The notes: a model not told the origin generated them from the letters alone. Shown: positions 49,186-57,331, counted from the first letter of the stretch. The stretch: DNA of 64,000 nucleotides from Flavobacterium sp. UBA7665 (GCA_002483285.1 DLHP01000041.1:278280-342279), one strand, 5' to 3'. Made by a program: numbers and translations.

Positions 49186-49248
49186 ACAATATAATAATTG
49201 CGTGTTTTGATGGTTGCCGATGGGTAAGTGGTCGGCATTAAGTTAGGC

Positions 49249-49256
49249 CAAAAGTA
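49249..49256 (-). promoter_or_regulatory. -7 box of the M16 operon
   Basis: Minus strand TACTTTTG, exact TAnnTTTG match, 64 bp before the first ATG. No -33 TTG was found at the right distance. Confidence 0.45.
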
Positions 49257-49335
49257 GGTTATTTAGTCGAAAGTTGAAAGTCGAAACGCGAAAGTCGAAT
49301 GACGGACGAGCGCGCCAACCGAATTTGGATGTTGG

Positions 49336-49424
49336 TTTGCGTGAGCGATGGCAGCGGTATCCTTTTGCTGACGTGAGGAGGCAAAAGATGGAGCGTACAG
49401 CGCGACGGCGTCACGAACCACGAA
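49336..49424. repeat. REP-like palindromic repeat, copy 5
   Basis: Contains GGCAGCGGTATCCTTTTGCT and GAGGCAAAAGATGGAGCGTA then CAGCGCGACGG, reverse orientation, moderately diverged. Confidence 0.65.
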
Positions 49425-49536
49425 TTGAAGATAAATGCTGAAACGCCGGCACGCCCAAAAAACAATCAAATTCCTACGCATTTTTAGCCTTTCGCCTTTC
49501 GACTTTGGACTTTCGACTATTTTTTTTCTCAAAGGG

Positions 49537-49566
49537 TTGCGCGGATGGGATTTAGTTGTATATTTG
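49537..49566 (+). promoter_or_regulatory. Promoter of rplU-rpmA
   Basis: -33 TTG (49537-49539), 19-nt spacer, -7 TATATTTG (49559-49566). Both elements and spacing match the Bacteroidota consensus. The ATG follows 32 bp later. Confidence 0.7.
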
Positions 49567-49598
49567 CAGCCATTTTTATAAACAAATAAATCATTGTT

Positions 49599-49973
49599 AT
49601 GTACGCAATCGTAGAGATAGCAGGGCAACAATTCAAAGTAAGCAAAGACTTAAAGGTTTATGTTCACAGATTGTCAGACAAAGAAGGTGACGCGGTTTCA
49701 TTCGCGAAAGTTCTTTTGTTAGACGATAATGGGACTATCACTTTAGGCGCCCCGGCTGTAGAAGGAGCTTCAGTAGAAGCCAAAGTGTTACAACACTTAA
49801 AAGGAGACAAAGTAATCGTTTTCAAGAAAAAACGTAGAAAAGGTTACAAAAAGAGAAACGGACACAGACAATACCTTACACAGATCCAGATTTCTGGTAT
49901 CACTGTAGGTGGTGCTCCTAAGAAAAAAGCGGCTGCTAAGAAAGCAGACGAACCAGCAACCGAAGAAAATTAA
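49599..49973 (+). CDS. rplU: Large ribosomal subunit protein bL21
   Basis: 124 residues, opening MYAIVEIAGQQFKVSKDLKV, the bL21 signature, and the RNA-contact segment HLKGDKVIVFKKKRRKGYKK with the loop RNGHRQYLTQIQISGI. A Lys/Ala/Glu-rich tail of about 20 residues (KKKAAAKKADEPATEEN) extends beyond the E. coli protein; such tails are common in Bacteroidota. First gene of the rplU-rpmA operon, with its own promoter. Confidence 0.97.
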   Translation: MYAIVEIAGQQFKVSKDLKVYVHRLSDKEGDAVSFAKVLLLDDNGTITLGAPAVEGASVEAKVLQHLKGDKVIVFKKKRRKGYKKRNGHRQYLTQIQISGITVGGAPKKKAAAKKADEPATEEN

Positions 49974-49996
49974 TTAACATTTAAAACCAATACGTC

Positions 49997-50257
49997 ATGG
50001 CTCACAAGAAAGGTGTCGGTAGTTCCAAGAATGGTAGAGAATCAGAATCGAAACGTTTAGGTGTTAAGATTTATGGAGGTCAGGCTGCTATCGCAGGGAA
50101 CATCATCGTAAGACAAAGAGGTTCTAAACACAACCCAGGTGAAAACGTTTACATCAGCAAGGATCACACTTTGCATGCACGCGTTGATGGAGTTGTACAG
50201 TTCCAAAAGAAAAAAGACAACAAATCATACGTTTCTATCCTTCCGTTCGAAGCATAA
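49997..50257 (+). CDS. rpmA: Large ribosomal subunit protein bL27
   Basis: 86 residues: MAHKKGVGSSKNGRESESKR is the bL27 N-terminus that reaches toward the peptidyl transferase centre, here without the cleavable extension seen in Firmicutes. GNIIVRQRGSKHNPGENVYI completes the signature. 23 bp downstream of rplU in the same operon; a strong terminator follows. Confidence 0.97.
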   Translation: MAHKKGVGSSKNGRESESKRLGVKIYGGQAAIAGNIIVRQRGSKHNPGENVYISKDHTLHARVDGVVQFQKKKDNKSYVSILPFEA

Positions 50258-50280
50258 AAATAAGATTGTCAGATATAAGA

Positions 50281-50308
50281 AACCCGCTTGATTCAAGCGG
50301 GTTTTTTG
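50281..50308 (+). terminator. Intrinsic terminator after rpmA
   Basis: AACCCGCTTGA and TCAAGCGGGTT pair over 11 bp with a one-base loop, followed by TTTTTT. Confidence 0.9.
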
Positions 50309-50328
50309 TTTTCAAAAAAGTAAAGGTT

Positions 50329-50405
50329 AACACAGATTACACAGATTACACAGATTTTCACAGATTGTACTGTCTTAATCTGTGCAAATTTGTGTAATCT
50401 GTGTT
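50329..50405. repeat. Inverted repeat built from an ACACAGATT 9-mer
   Basis: Three tandem ACACAGATT-type units on the left and AATCTGTG...AATCTGTGTT on the right form a long hairpin with loop GTACTGTCTT. The left arm carries one extra 9-mer. It follows the GH85 stop and may end that transcript. Confidence 0.75.
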
Positions 50406-50407
50406 TA

Positions 50408-52420
50408 TTATCGGATGATGATCTTTTGAGTTTCGGTGACTTTGCCGTTGGTAAATTTTACGGTGTATGTTCCCGATGCCAAAGCAGTCGTGTCAAAAGC
50501 GTGGGTTGTCGTGCCGTTGACTTTAATCGTATTGGATTTGACCTTTCTTCCTTGTAAATCGTAAACTGTGTAATCGAGTTGTTGTGTGTTGGGCCAATGA
50601 ATAGTAAAATGAACAGCATCCGTTTGAGGATAACTGACCGTGACGAATACACCGGTTTTTGAATTGCTTGAAATTCCAAGATAACTTTCGCTAATGTTGA
50701 TTTCACCGATGTTGACCTGATAATTCGACACGGAAACCGGTGAATCAAAACGCAAACCGATACTTGCAATTTCGCGTGGAGGAAAAGTAACTGTTAATCC
50801 CCAAAGTTCTCCATAAGCCCATCCGTTCGCAGAACCTTCGCCCGAAACCAGAAATTCATATTTCTGATTGGGTTCGTCGGCAAAAACAATTAATGCTTTT
50901 AAAGCTGGATTACCCGGAATGCTTTTGTACTTTATGCTAATTTGATAATAACCAGAATTAGGCACAGCTGCATTGAGTTTGGTTTTGAACAGCATTAGGT
51001 CAATCGGAGTGTTTGCGGGTAAATTTCCTGAAATCTTCAAAGAATTTCCTTTATTGAAAGCGGTATCAAAATCCCATCCAGCGGTTAATATTCCATTGGT
51101 CGAAAATGCAAATTGCCAGGTCGGCAAAATATCCTGCTCGTTCATATTGTGCCAACTGTTCGCGCTGATTTCCGCACCCTCACTAAATTTTTTTGTTCCA
51201 TGTCCGGTGCAAAAATTAGTATTAAATGGTATTGTCGAAATCACAGAGGTTTCCGGTATCCAGTTCGCCAAACCTTTAAAACCCACTGCATCGACATTTC
51301 CCGGATTGTTGTCATCGCCAGAAAACAAATGGTTCTCGGCGTTGTAAAATGAAGCGTAATCGGTGGGATCGTTGTTGAAATTGGTGTAGATAGAATTGTT
51401 GTACACGCAGTTCGGCGCAAACAATCCAAGTGACGTGTAAGGCGTCGTGGCATTTTCGTGCAGGTTGGTCATGAAAGTATTGCCATTGGTTTCAAAATCG
51501 CCCTGGTTGCGGCCGGGCCAGATATCGGCGCCGGTAAACACCTCAAACTGCGAACGGCCAATCGTGGCGGCACGCGTACGCGATAGGTTGGGAAACGCAT
51601 TGCTGCCCCAGAAAAAGTTGATGAAAATGCTACTGCTCACGCGGGTTTCATATCCGTTGGTAAGGTCGGCGTCCTCGTCGCGCTGTACAAAGACCGAATT
51701 GTTGGCATTGAGGCGGTTTTGCCAGCCCACGCTTCCGTTGAGGATCATCGAGTCGTACCACATGATTTCTTTCCCAACGGCTTCGGCAGCTGCGGTTAAA
51801 TCCTTGACGAATTCGTACATCAATGCGGCAGTCGTTGTATTGGTGGCGGTTTCCTGGTTGATGAACCAACCGTCGAAATTGTAGTATTGCATGATCGCGA
51901 CCATTTTTGGGACCGCGATAAAGTTGCCGCTGCCATCCTGCTCGAGGAAATTGGTCAGTGTCGTGGTCGATCCGCCAAAAGCAGTCGGGGCAAAAAACAC
52001 ATTTCCAAAGATTTTGACGCCATTTTTGTGTGCCGCATTGGCCCAGGGCGATGACGGAATTTGCACAGACTGAGATGCGGTTCCGCCAAACCAAACCAAT
52101 TTATCAATGTATTGCCAATGGGTAAAATTGAACAAATTGAACTGGCTTTGCTCGCCGTAGTAATTCCCGAAGTTGTTCATGCCATCGGGTAAATAAGCGA
52201 TTTTCATATCGTTCGACAACGCCGGATTGGATTGCGTGGCTGTGTTGATGAAACGTGTGGCAAGCGGAACGGTCGAAATTAAATCGGGCGAAGCGGTCGG
52301 ACCAGTTGATGTCCATGCTTTGAGTTCGTCGACCGTTAAGATATAGGGCGCGGTGTTGATGATTTGTGAATGGGAATACCATCCAATCAGCAGTAAGCCT
52401 AAAAGGGTAATTTTCTTCAA
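50408..52420 (-). CDS. Endo-beta-N-acetylglucosaminidase, GH85-like, T9SS cargo
   Basis: 670 residues. Signal peptide (MKKITLLGLLLIGWYSHS), a catalytic barrel (about 45-430), a beta-sandwich region (about 430-590) and a T9SS type A sorting domain (about 595-670, VYDLQGRKVKSNTIKVNGTT). In the barrel NFDGWFINQETA carries N188 and E190; the Asn-x-Glu arrangement is that of GH85 enzymes, which cut the chitobiose core of N-glycans and leave one GlcNAc on the protein. WYDSMILNGSVGWQNRLN and FVQRDEDADLTNGYET also match the family pattern. Likely releases host or environmental glycoprotein glycans. Stand-alone: no SusC/SusD pair is nearby. Confidence 0.85.
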   Translation of the reverse strand: MKKITLLGLLLIGWYSHSQIINTAPYILTVDELKAWTSTGPTASPDLISTVPLATRFINTATQSNPALSNDMKIAYLPDGMNNFGNYYGEQSQFNLFNFTHWQYIDKLVWFGGTASQSVQIPSSPWANAAHKNGVKIFGNVFFAPTAFGGSTTTLTNFLEQDGSGNFIAVPKMVAIMQYYNFDGWFINQETATNTTTAALMYEFVKDLTAAAEAVGKEIMWYDSMILNGSVGWQNRLNANNSVFVQRDEDADLTNGYETRVSSSIFINFFWGSNAFPNLSRTRAATIGRSQFEVFTGADIWPGRNQGDFETNGNTFMTNLHENATTPYTSLGLFAPNCVYNNSIYTNFNNDPTDYASFYNAENHLFSGDDNNPGNVDAVGFKGLANWIPETSVISTIPFNTNFCTGHGTKKFSEGAEISANSWHNMNEQDILPTWQFAFSTNGILTAGWDFDTAFNKGNSLKISGNLPANTPIDLMLFKTKLNAAVPNSGYYQISIKYKSIPGNPALKALIVFADEPNQKYEFLVSGEGSANGWAYGELWGLTVTFPPREIASIGLRFDSPVSVSNYQVNIGEINISESYLGISSNSKTGVFVTVSYPQTDAVHFTIHWPNTQQLDYTVYDLQGRKVKSNTIKVNGTTTHAFDTTALASGTYTVKFTNGKVTETQKIIIR

Positions 52421-52465
52421 AGTAGTTGTGTTTTGGTTAGTAATAGGCGTAAATATAAAAAAAAT

Positions 52466-52494
52466 AAAAAAACCGCTTCCTTAGAAACGGTTTG
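52466..52494 (-). terminator. Terminator of the small lipoprotein gene
   Basis: Minus strand AAACCGTTTC-TAAG-GAAGCGGTTT, one mismatch, followed by TTTT, 20 bp after the stop. Confidence 0.7.
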
Positions 52495-52511
52495 GCGAAA
52501 CGGCTTTTTTG

Positions 52512-52919
52512 TTATTTGGCCTTGGCTTTCTCTAGCGCCTCGTTGTAGTTTTCTTTGAGGTTTTCTTTGGCTTCGTTTAGGTTTTCCTTGGTTTTGTCGG
52601 CACCTTCGTTGACGTTGGCTTTGAGTTTGTTCCAGGCAACTTCGGCTTCGTCGGCGGTTTTTTGCGCGGCGGCTTCGGCTTTTTTGTCTCCGTTGGCAAT
52701 CGCCATTTTGAGGTCTTCCTTGGCTTTGTCCCATTTCACTTTGACCGAATCGGTTTTGATGTCGAGGTCTGTTTTCAAAGCAGTTGTGGTCGTTGTGATA
52801 GTGACCGTATCACCGTTAACCGTATCGACCGTTGTGGTTTGTACGGTTTCTTTTTTACAAGCGGCCATAGCGAGCAGGCCCAGAAAGAGCGCGAATGTTT
52901 TGATTGTTGATTTACGCAT
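52512..52919 (-). CDS. Small lipoprotein with coiled-coil Lys/Glu-rich body
   Basis: 135 residues from MRKSTIKTFALFLGLLAMAAC; the upstream 14 codons of the longer frame are excluded. The lipobox ends at Cys 21. A Thr-rich spacer (TVTITTTTTALK) leads to a helix rich in K, E, A and N (KWDKAKEDLKMAIANGDKKA... NLNEAKENLKENYNEALEKA), likely a coiled coil. It resembles small YtxH/apolipoprotein-like envelope proteins and has no enzymatic motif. It lies 45 bp after the stop of the next upstream gene. Confidence 0.7.
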   Translation of the reverse strand: MRKSTIKTFALFLGLLAMAACKKETVQTTTVDTVNGDTVTITTTTTALKTDLDIKTDSVKVKWDKAKEDLKMAIANGDKKAEAAAQKTADEAEVAWNKLKANVNEGADKTKENLNEAKENLKENYNEALEKAKAK

Positions 52920-52964
52920 AATAAGGATGTGTTTTGATTTGTTCCAGCTTAAAGGTAACAAAAA

Positions 52965-54374
52965 TCACAACGCGTCAAACGCAATACTGATGGTTTTTGT
53001 TTTGGGCTGGTACGAAATGTAGCGCATATCAGTATCGGTAAAATCGCAAGTCAGGTTCTTCATGGCCTTGTTGTCTTTATAGGCATCGAGGTATTTGTCC
53101 TTGTCGATGTTGGGAAAAACAGGGCTGTCGGATTGCGCCGCGCCTACGTTAAAATCGCTATCGAGCACAAATTCAATCGAGGCCAACGGTTTTTCTTTTT
53201 CCATAAACAATACTTCGGGCATCGAAGGGCCAAAGCCGCGCGCCGAATTCATCTGTTGCTGCATCATTCGCTGTTGCATCATCATTTGCTGCTGCATCAT
53301 CATTTGCTGCTGGAACATCCAATGGTGCATGAACCAGTTGTAATGGTAATTGTATTGCTCTTTTTCGACATTGTCGAGCCTGAAGGCCAGCTTTCCCGAT
53401 TTTGTTTTGTTGACCGTGACCGTAGATTTTATCGATGATTTGAGCGCCGTTTTGATGTAGTCCTGTACTTCGCCATTGGCAAACAGTTTTTGCAGTTCTG
53501 ACGAAAGCGAGAATTCGTGGATGGGTTTCGACGTCTGCGTATCAAAGGTCTTTAGGCTGAGGTCTTGCTTGCCGACGTTTAAGAACACCAGTTTGTTGTC
53601 GTAAAAATAATTGCTTACGTCTTTGCTTGTCTTGTCGAATCCGGTTTCGATGGTAGAATGTGTGAAATCGGTGTTTTGCTTTAAATCGAAACGAAAAATC
53701 TGTACCGATTCCTTTCCTTTCTCCATCGTATACACGAGATGGTCGTCGATGAGGTAGCCTTTTCTGGTCAGGATTGAACCTTTTTCTACAAATTCCTGTT
53801 GGTTGATGGCGTCGGGTGTCTCGTCAATCAGCGACCGGAACAACTTTTCATTGTCTTTAGAAATCGTGACTTGAGAAGAAGTGATATGGCCTGAATCAGT
53901 AATCGATTCAATATCCACCGTGTTTTTCTTTTTATTGAATGAAACCAGCAGGGTTTTATCGGCAAGCCTGAAGACGTTGTGCGGCGCTTCTTTCATTTCT
54001 TTCGCGCTCGATTTTACTTTTCCCGTTGCGAGGTCGTAGTCGATGAACTGGATCTGTTTGTTATCACCATCATAATTCACCACCGAGACGACACCGTTCG
54101 ATTCATGATAGGAAAGGATGGCGAACATTTTCTTAGCCGCAAACGCATCCAGCCTTTTGACTTTGCGCGACGCGTCTACATAAAAAGGCGTAAGTAGGAA
54201 ATCCTTCGAATCGGTGTTTTTGATGATGGCAAAATGCATCGTGCCGTTTTGGCTCAGATGCGCCGTGTACGTGCCTTCGAGTTTTTCTGATTTCTGCAAA
54301 GCGTAACTGAAAATTTCGCCTGCCCGGATCAAAGGGCTGGCAAGCAGCAAAAGGAACAAGTAAAAGGTCTTCAT
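52965..54374 (-). CDS. Exported protein with Met/Gln-rich insert, function unknown
   Basis: 469 residues from MKTFYLFLLLLASPLIRAG, an internal ATG that gives a signal peptide; the longer frame adds 18 residues. The body is beta-rich with repeats of roughly 40 residues (FRLADKTLLVSFNKKKNT..., GYLIDDHLVYTMEKGKES...), suggesting a propeller-like fold. Between residues about 370 and 405 is a segment made of Met, Gln and His (HHWMFQQQMMMQQQ and MMMQQRMMQQQM). I recognise no family. Upstream of the small lipoprotein gene on the same strand; the two could be one unit. Confidence 0.65.
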   Translation of the reverse strand: MKTFYLFLLLLASPLIRAGEIFSYALQKSEKLEGTYTAHLSQNGTMHFAIIKNTDSKDFLLTPFYVDASRKVKRLDAFAAKKMFAILSYHESNGVVSVVNYDGDNKQIQFIDYDLATGKVKSSAKEMKEAPHNVFRLADKTLLVSFNKKKNTVDIESITDSGHITSSQVTISKDNEKLFRSLIDETPDAINQQEFVEKGSILTRKGYLIDDHLVYTMEKGKESVQIFRFDLKQNTDFTHSTIETGFDKTSKDVSNYFYDNKLVFLNVGKQDLSLKTFDTQTSKPIHEFSLSSELQKLFANGEVQDYIKTALKSSIKSTVTVNKTKSGKLAFRLDNVEKEQYNYHYNWFMHHWMFQQQMMMQQQMMMQQRMMQQQMNSARGFGPSMPEVLFMEKEKPLASIEFVLDSDFNVGAAQSDSPVFPNIDKDKYLDAYKDNKAMKNLTCDFTDTDMRYISYQPKTKTISIAFDAL

Positions 54375-54412
54375 GGTTTTTGTTTTTAGCAATATTACAC
54401 TTTTTTCCAAAT

Positions 54413-54440
54413 AAAAAACCCTCACCAAAAGGCGAGGGCT
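54413..54440 (-). terminator. Intrinsic terminator of ahcY
   Basis: Minus strand CCCTCGCC-TTTT-GGTGAGGG with one mismatch, followed by TTTTTT, 22 bp after the ahcY stop. Confidence 0.85.
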
Positions 54441-54461
54441 TCAATATCAATTATTGATTGA

Positions 54462-55778
54462 TTAGTATCTGTAGTATTCCGGTTTAAACGGACCTTGTAC
54501 TTCAACACCAATGTAAGCCGCTTGGTCGTCTCTCAACGTCTCCAACTCAACACCCAATTTTTCAAGGTGTAAGGCCGCTACTTTTTCATCGAGGTGTTTT
54601 GGTAACATGTAAACTTCATTGTTATAAGCTGCAGAATTGGTCCACAATTCGATTTGCGCCAAAGTCTGGTTGGTAAACGAGTTACTCATTACAAAACTTG
54701 GGTGGCCGGTGGCACAACCCAAATTCACCAAACGACCTTCGGCCAAAATGATGATGTCCTTTCCAGCGATGGTATATTTATCTACTTGTGGTTTGATCTC
54801 GATTTTAGAACCACCGTGGTTTTTGTTCAACCAGGCCATATCGATTTCATTGTCAAAGTGGCCAATGTTGCAAACGATGGTTTTGTCTTTCATCTGCTCA
54901 AAGTGGCTACCCAAAACGATGTCTTTGTTTCCTGTAGTCGTGATGATGATATCGGCATTGGCCACAACGGTGTTGAGTTTTTTCACCTCGAACCCGTCCA
55001 TTGCAGCTTGCAAAGCACAAATCGGGTCAATTTCTGTAACCGTTACGATAGATCCGGCACCTCTAAATGAAGCCGCAGTTCCTTTACCCACGTCACCGTA
55101 TCCGCAAACTACTACGCGTTTCCCAGCGAGCATGATGTCTGTAGCGCGACGAACCGCATCCACAGCCGATTCTTTACAACCGTATTTGTTGTCAAATTTC
55201 GACTTGGTCACCGAGTCATTCACGTTGATTGCAGGCATTACCAAAGTTCCATTTTTCATTCTTTCGTAGAGTCTGTGAACACCTGTAGTAGTTTCTTCAG
55301 ACAATCCTTTGATTCCGGGAACCAATTCAGGGTAACGATCAAAAACCATGTTGGTCAAATCGCCACCATCGTCCAAAATCATGTTGAGTGGCTGACGGTC
55401 TTCACCAAAAAACAAAGTTTGCTCGATACACCAGTCAAATGATTCCTCATCCAAACCTTTCCAGGCGTAAACCTGGATTCCCGCAGCAGCAATCGCAGCA
55501 GCAGCCTGGTCTTGGGTTGAGAAAATGTTACAAGATGACCAGGTCACTTCGGCGCCCAAGGCAATCAAAGTTTCGATCAAAACCGCAGTCTGGATGGTCA
55601 TGTGCAAACAACCGGCAATGCGCGCGCCTTTCAAAGGTTGCGACGCACCGTATTCTCTGCGAAGTGCCATCAATCCTGGCATTTCAGCTTCGGCGAGTTC
55701 AATTTCTTTTCTTCCCCAAGCCGCAAGGGAAATGTCTTTTACTTTGTAGGCCACGAATGGCATCGTTGTCGTACTCAT
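54462..55778 (-). CDS. ahcY: Adenosylhomocysteinase
   Basis: 438 residues. It splits S-adenosylhomocysteine to adenosine and homocysteine, which keeps methyltransferases from being inhibited. Substrate segments VAYKVKDISLAAWGRKEIEL and GCLHMTIQTAVLIETLIALGAEV open the protein; VVVCGYGDVGKGTAASFRGA is the NAD-binding Rossmann motif; the C-terminus ends KPEYYRY, with the Lys-x-x-Tyr arrangement that closes over NAD in the family. No insertion of the plant/mammal type. Promoter box TAAATTTG (minus strand, 55811-55818). No SAH riboswitch is visible upstream. Confidence 0.97.
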   Translation of the reverse strand: MSTTTMPFVAYKVKDISLAAWGRKEIELAEAEMPGLMALRREYGASQPLKGARIAGCLHMTIQTAVLIETLIALGAEVTWSSCNIFSTQDQAAAAIAAAGIQVYAWKGLDEESFDWCIEQTLFFGEDRQPLNMILDDGGDLTNMVFDRYPELVPGIKGLSEETTTGVHRLYERMKNGTLVMPAINVNDSVTKSKFDNKYGCKESAVDAVRRATDIMLAGKRVVVCGYGDVGKGTAASFRGAGSIVTVTEIDPICALQAAMDGFEVKKLNTVVANADIIITTTGNKDIVLGSHFEQMKDKTIVCNIGHFDNEIDMAWLNKNHGGSKIEIKPQVDKYTIAGKDIIILAEGRLVNLGCATGHPSFVMSNSFTNQTLAQIELWTNSAAYNNEVYMLPKHLDEKVAALHLEKLGVELETLRDDQAAYIGVEVQGPFKPEYYRY

Positions 55779-55810
55779 TTATATTATATTTGTTGTTGTA
55801 AAATTTTGCG

Positions 55811-55818
55811 CAAATTTA
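55811..55818 (-). promoter_or_regulatory. -7 box of ahcY
   Basis: Minus strand TAAATTTG, exact TAnnTTTG match, 32 bp before the ahcY ATG. Confidence 0.45.
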
Positions 55819-55911
55819 GGCAATCACCTTCGATTTAAAAAGCATTTTGATGAATTTGTGTTTTGTTAAGCGCCGTAAACTTTTAAATATCAGTAAAATA
55901 ATTTTTTTGAG

Positions 55912-56045
55912 GAACTAATCCTGCTGTCCGCTGCACCCGAGCGAAGCGAATTGACCGAACACAACTGTTCAGTTATTAACGTTGTGAGGTAATCTTTTCT
56001 CGCTTAAAGAAAGCAAGAAAAGGATGCCGCTTCCATCAGGCCTAG
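55912..56045. repeat. REP-like palindromic repeat, copy 6, with inserted module
   Basis: Begins AGGAACTAATCCTGCTGTCC and GCTGC and ends AAGCAAGAAAAGGATGCCGC plus TTCCATCAGGCCTAGGGC. About 45 bp with AACTGTTCAGTTATTAACG are inserted between arm and loop and resemble the hairpin module at 18740-18780. Confidence 0.7.
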
Positions 56046-56111
56046 GGCAATCGTGTGGGTTTTAGCATTTGAGGTAGTATTTCTGCTTTGATATGTCGGC
56101 CAGGATTGTTA

Positions 56112-56160
56112 GATTGCCTTCAGGGAAGGGGCAATTACGTCCCTAAAAAATTAATCGATT
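56112..56160 (+). ncRNA. Conserved structured element, copy B (partial)
   Basis: GATTGCCTTCAGGGAAGGGG, a 7-nt variable stretch, then GTCCCTAAAAAATT. The core is the same as copies A and C, but the second hairpin block and a terminator are not evident. It points toward the PPTase gene. Confidence 0.45.
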
Positions 56161-56318
56161 TCCCAATTGGATAAAATCTGTATATTTTTTTAAAAAGGAT
56201 TATTTTAAATAAGGTTCATAAAATTGGCGATTAGCTTATCCTGAAAATGTAACATTACTGAATCGAATTTGTATTTGTCCATTTAAGATTCTTAGAAAAA
56301 CACAGTATTTAAATCCCT

Positions 56319-56951
56319 ATGCCGCTCCATCAAGTCATCACCGTCAATTCCACCACCCAAATCCTTCTCTGGAAAATCACCGAATCCTATGAGCAACTCA
56401 TGGGTGAAGTCGCGCTCAAGGAAAAAAGTGCCAAACGCCTCGAAGGCATGAAATCAGAATTGCACCGCCGCGGCTTTTTGAGCGTACGCAAATTACTCGC
56501 TCAAATCGGTTATACGGATTTTGATTTGCATTACGATACCACCGGAAAACCGCATTTAGAAGACGGCACACACATCTCGATTTCACATTCGCATGAATTT
56601 TCGGCCATCATTGTCAGCGACCAAATCGTGGGCATTGACCTTGAATTGTGTCGGGAGAAAGCGGCCGTAATCGCGCACAAATTCGTACACGAGGCAGAAA
56701 GTAAGTTTATGGATCCGGCAGATCCGGAGTACATCCAAAAGCTTACGGTTTTGTGGGGTGTGAAAGAAGTCATCTTTAAAATCAGAAATGAAATCGGAAT
56801 CAGTTTTAAAGACCATGTTCGCGCCGAGCCATTTGTCCTCAATGACAAACAGACCCTGGCGCATCTTGACATGGACGGCCTGCACAAAGTCTTTCGGGTG
56901 TTTTTTGAAACAGTAGAAAATTTCGTGCTCGTCTACGCCTTTGAAGCTTAA
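56319..56951 (+). CDS. 4'-phosphopantetheinyl transferase superfamily protein
   Basis: 210 residues, the Sfp/Gsp-type length. It would attach the CoA-derived arm to acyl or peptidyl carrier proteins. Motifs: FDLHYDTTGKPHLEDG with HISISHSHE (P1/substrate), VGIDLELCREK (Mg-binding Asp and Glu) and LWGVKEVIFK, the W-x-x-KE-x-x-x-K motif. No carrier-protein gene cluster is nearby, so the target is not evident; fatty-acid synthase ACP is the default guess. Its 3' end overlaps the convergent haemoglobin gene by 4 bp. Confidence 0.88.
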   Translation: MPLHQVITVNSTTQILLWKITESYEQLMGEVALKEKSAKRLEGMKSELHRRGFLSVRKLLAQIGYTDFDLHYDTTGKPHLEDGTHISISHSHEFSAIIVSDQIVGIDLELCREKAAVIAHKFVHEAESKFMDPADPEYIQKLTVLWGVKEVIFKIRNEIGISFKDHVRAEPFVLNDKQTLAHLDMDGLHKVFRVFFETVENFVLVYAFEA

Positions 56952-57331
56952 GTCTGTCGCGCTTCAAAAATCGAAACATACAAATGTGTTCCCATACGGC
57001 GCGCGCGTTCCTTTAAGATTTCGGCATTTCTGCCCTCGAAATTTTCATTGAGGGTTTCAATCCAGTAATTGAGCCAGATCCCAAATTCATTGGGCGAAAT
57101 GCGATTGTCAAATTGTCGGTCAACAGCCGAATGCGCTTTCACCGGATCGCCTTTGAACTTTCGGATACCAAACAAAGTCGTCTCCCAAAAATCGGTGAGC
57201 TTCTCAAGATGTTCTTCCCAATCTTTAATTGTTTCGTTAAAAAACGGACCAAGCTCGGCGTCTTTCCTCACTTTTGCGTAAAACGCCCTGACGAGCAAAG
57301 ACAAATCTTCGCGGTTTTCTACTTCTTTCAT
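56948..57331 (-). CDS. Group III truncated haemoglobin
   Basis: 127 residues from the ATG at 57331 (MKEVENREDLSLLVRAFYAK); the longer frame adds 19 unlikely residues. A short 2-on-2 globin. FYAKVRKDAELGPFF begins helix B with the Tyr and Phe typical of the distal pocket, LTDFWETTLFGIRKFKGDPV is the E-F region, and VKAHSAVDRQFDNRIS carries the proximal His. GIWLNYWIETLNENFEG follows. These bind O2, NO or sulfide; function in Flavobacteria is unproven. Converges with the PPTase gene and diverges from GGGP synthase. Confidence 0.88.
   Translation of the reverse strand: MKEVENREDLSLLVRAFYAKVRKDAELGPFFNETIKDWEEHLEKLTDFWETTLFGIRKFKGDPVKAHSAVDRQFDNRISPNEFGIWLNYWIETLNENFEGRNAEILKERARRMGTHLYVSIFEARQT

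Larger units (their letters stand above)
49186..49598. other. Intergenic region between M16 operon and rplU
   Basis: 413 bp without a gene. From the left: the M16 -7 box (49249-49256), a GTCGAAAGTTGAAAGTCGAA heptamer tract (about 49267-49300), REP-like repeat copy 5, a second heptamer tract (49488-49521) and the rplU promoter (49537-49566). Confidence 0.6.
55779..56318. other. 540-bp gene-free region between ahcY and the PPTase gene
   Basis: It contains the ahcY -7 box (55811-55818), REP-like repeat copy 6 (55912-56045) and structured element copy B (56112-56160). The rest (56165-56318) is AT-rich; no tRNA, terminator or coding frame is supported there. Confidence 0.6.

Noticed and set aside
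50329..50405. Possible CRISPR-like array of short direct repeats
   Set aside because: Units are 9 bp and contiguous, with no spacers and no cas genes; it is a hairpin repeat.
54637..55269. 210-codon plus-strand frame opposite ahcY, and 48466-49077 opposite the M16 gene
   Set aside because: Shadow frames of strongly conserved genes, with no start context or neighbour support.
55779..55910. SAH or SAM riboswitch upstream of ahcY
   Set aside because: No conserved aptamer core is seen; only a -7 box and AT-rich leader.
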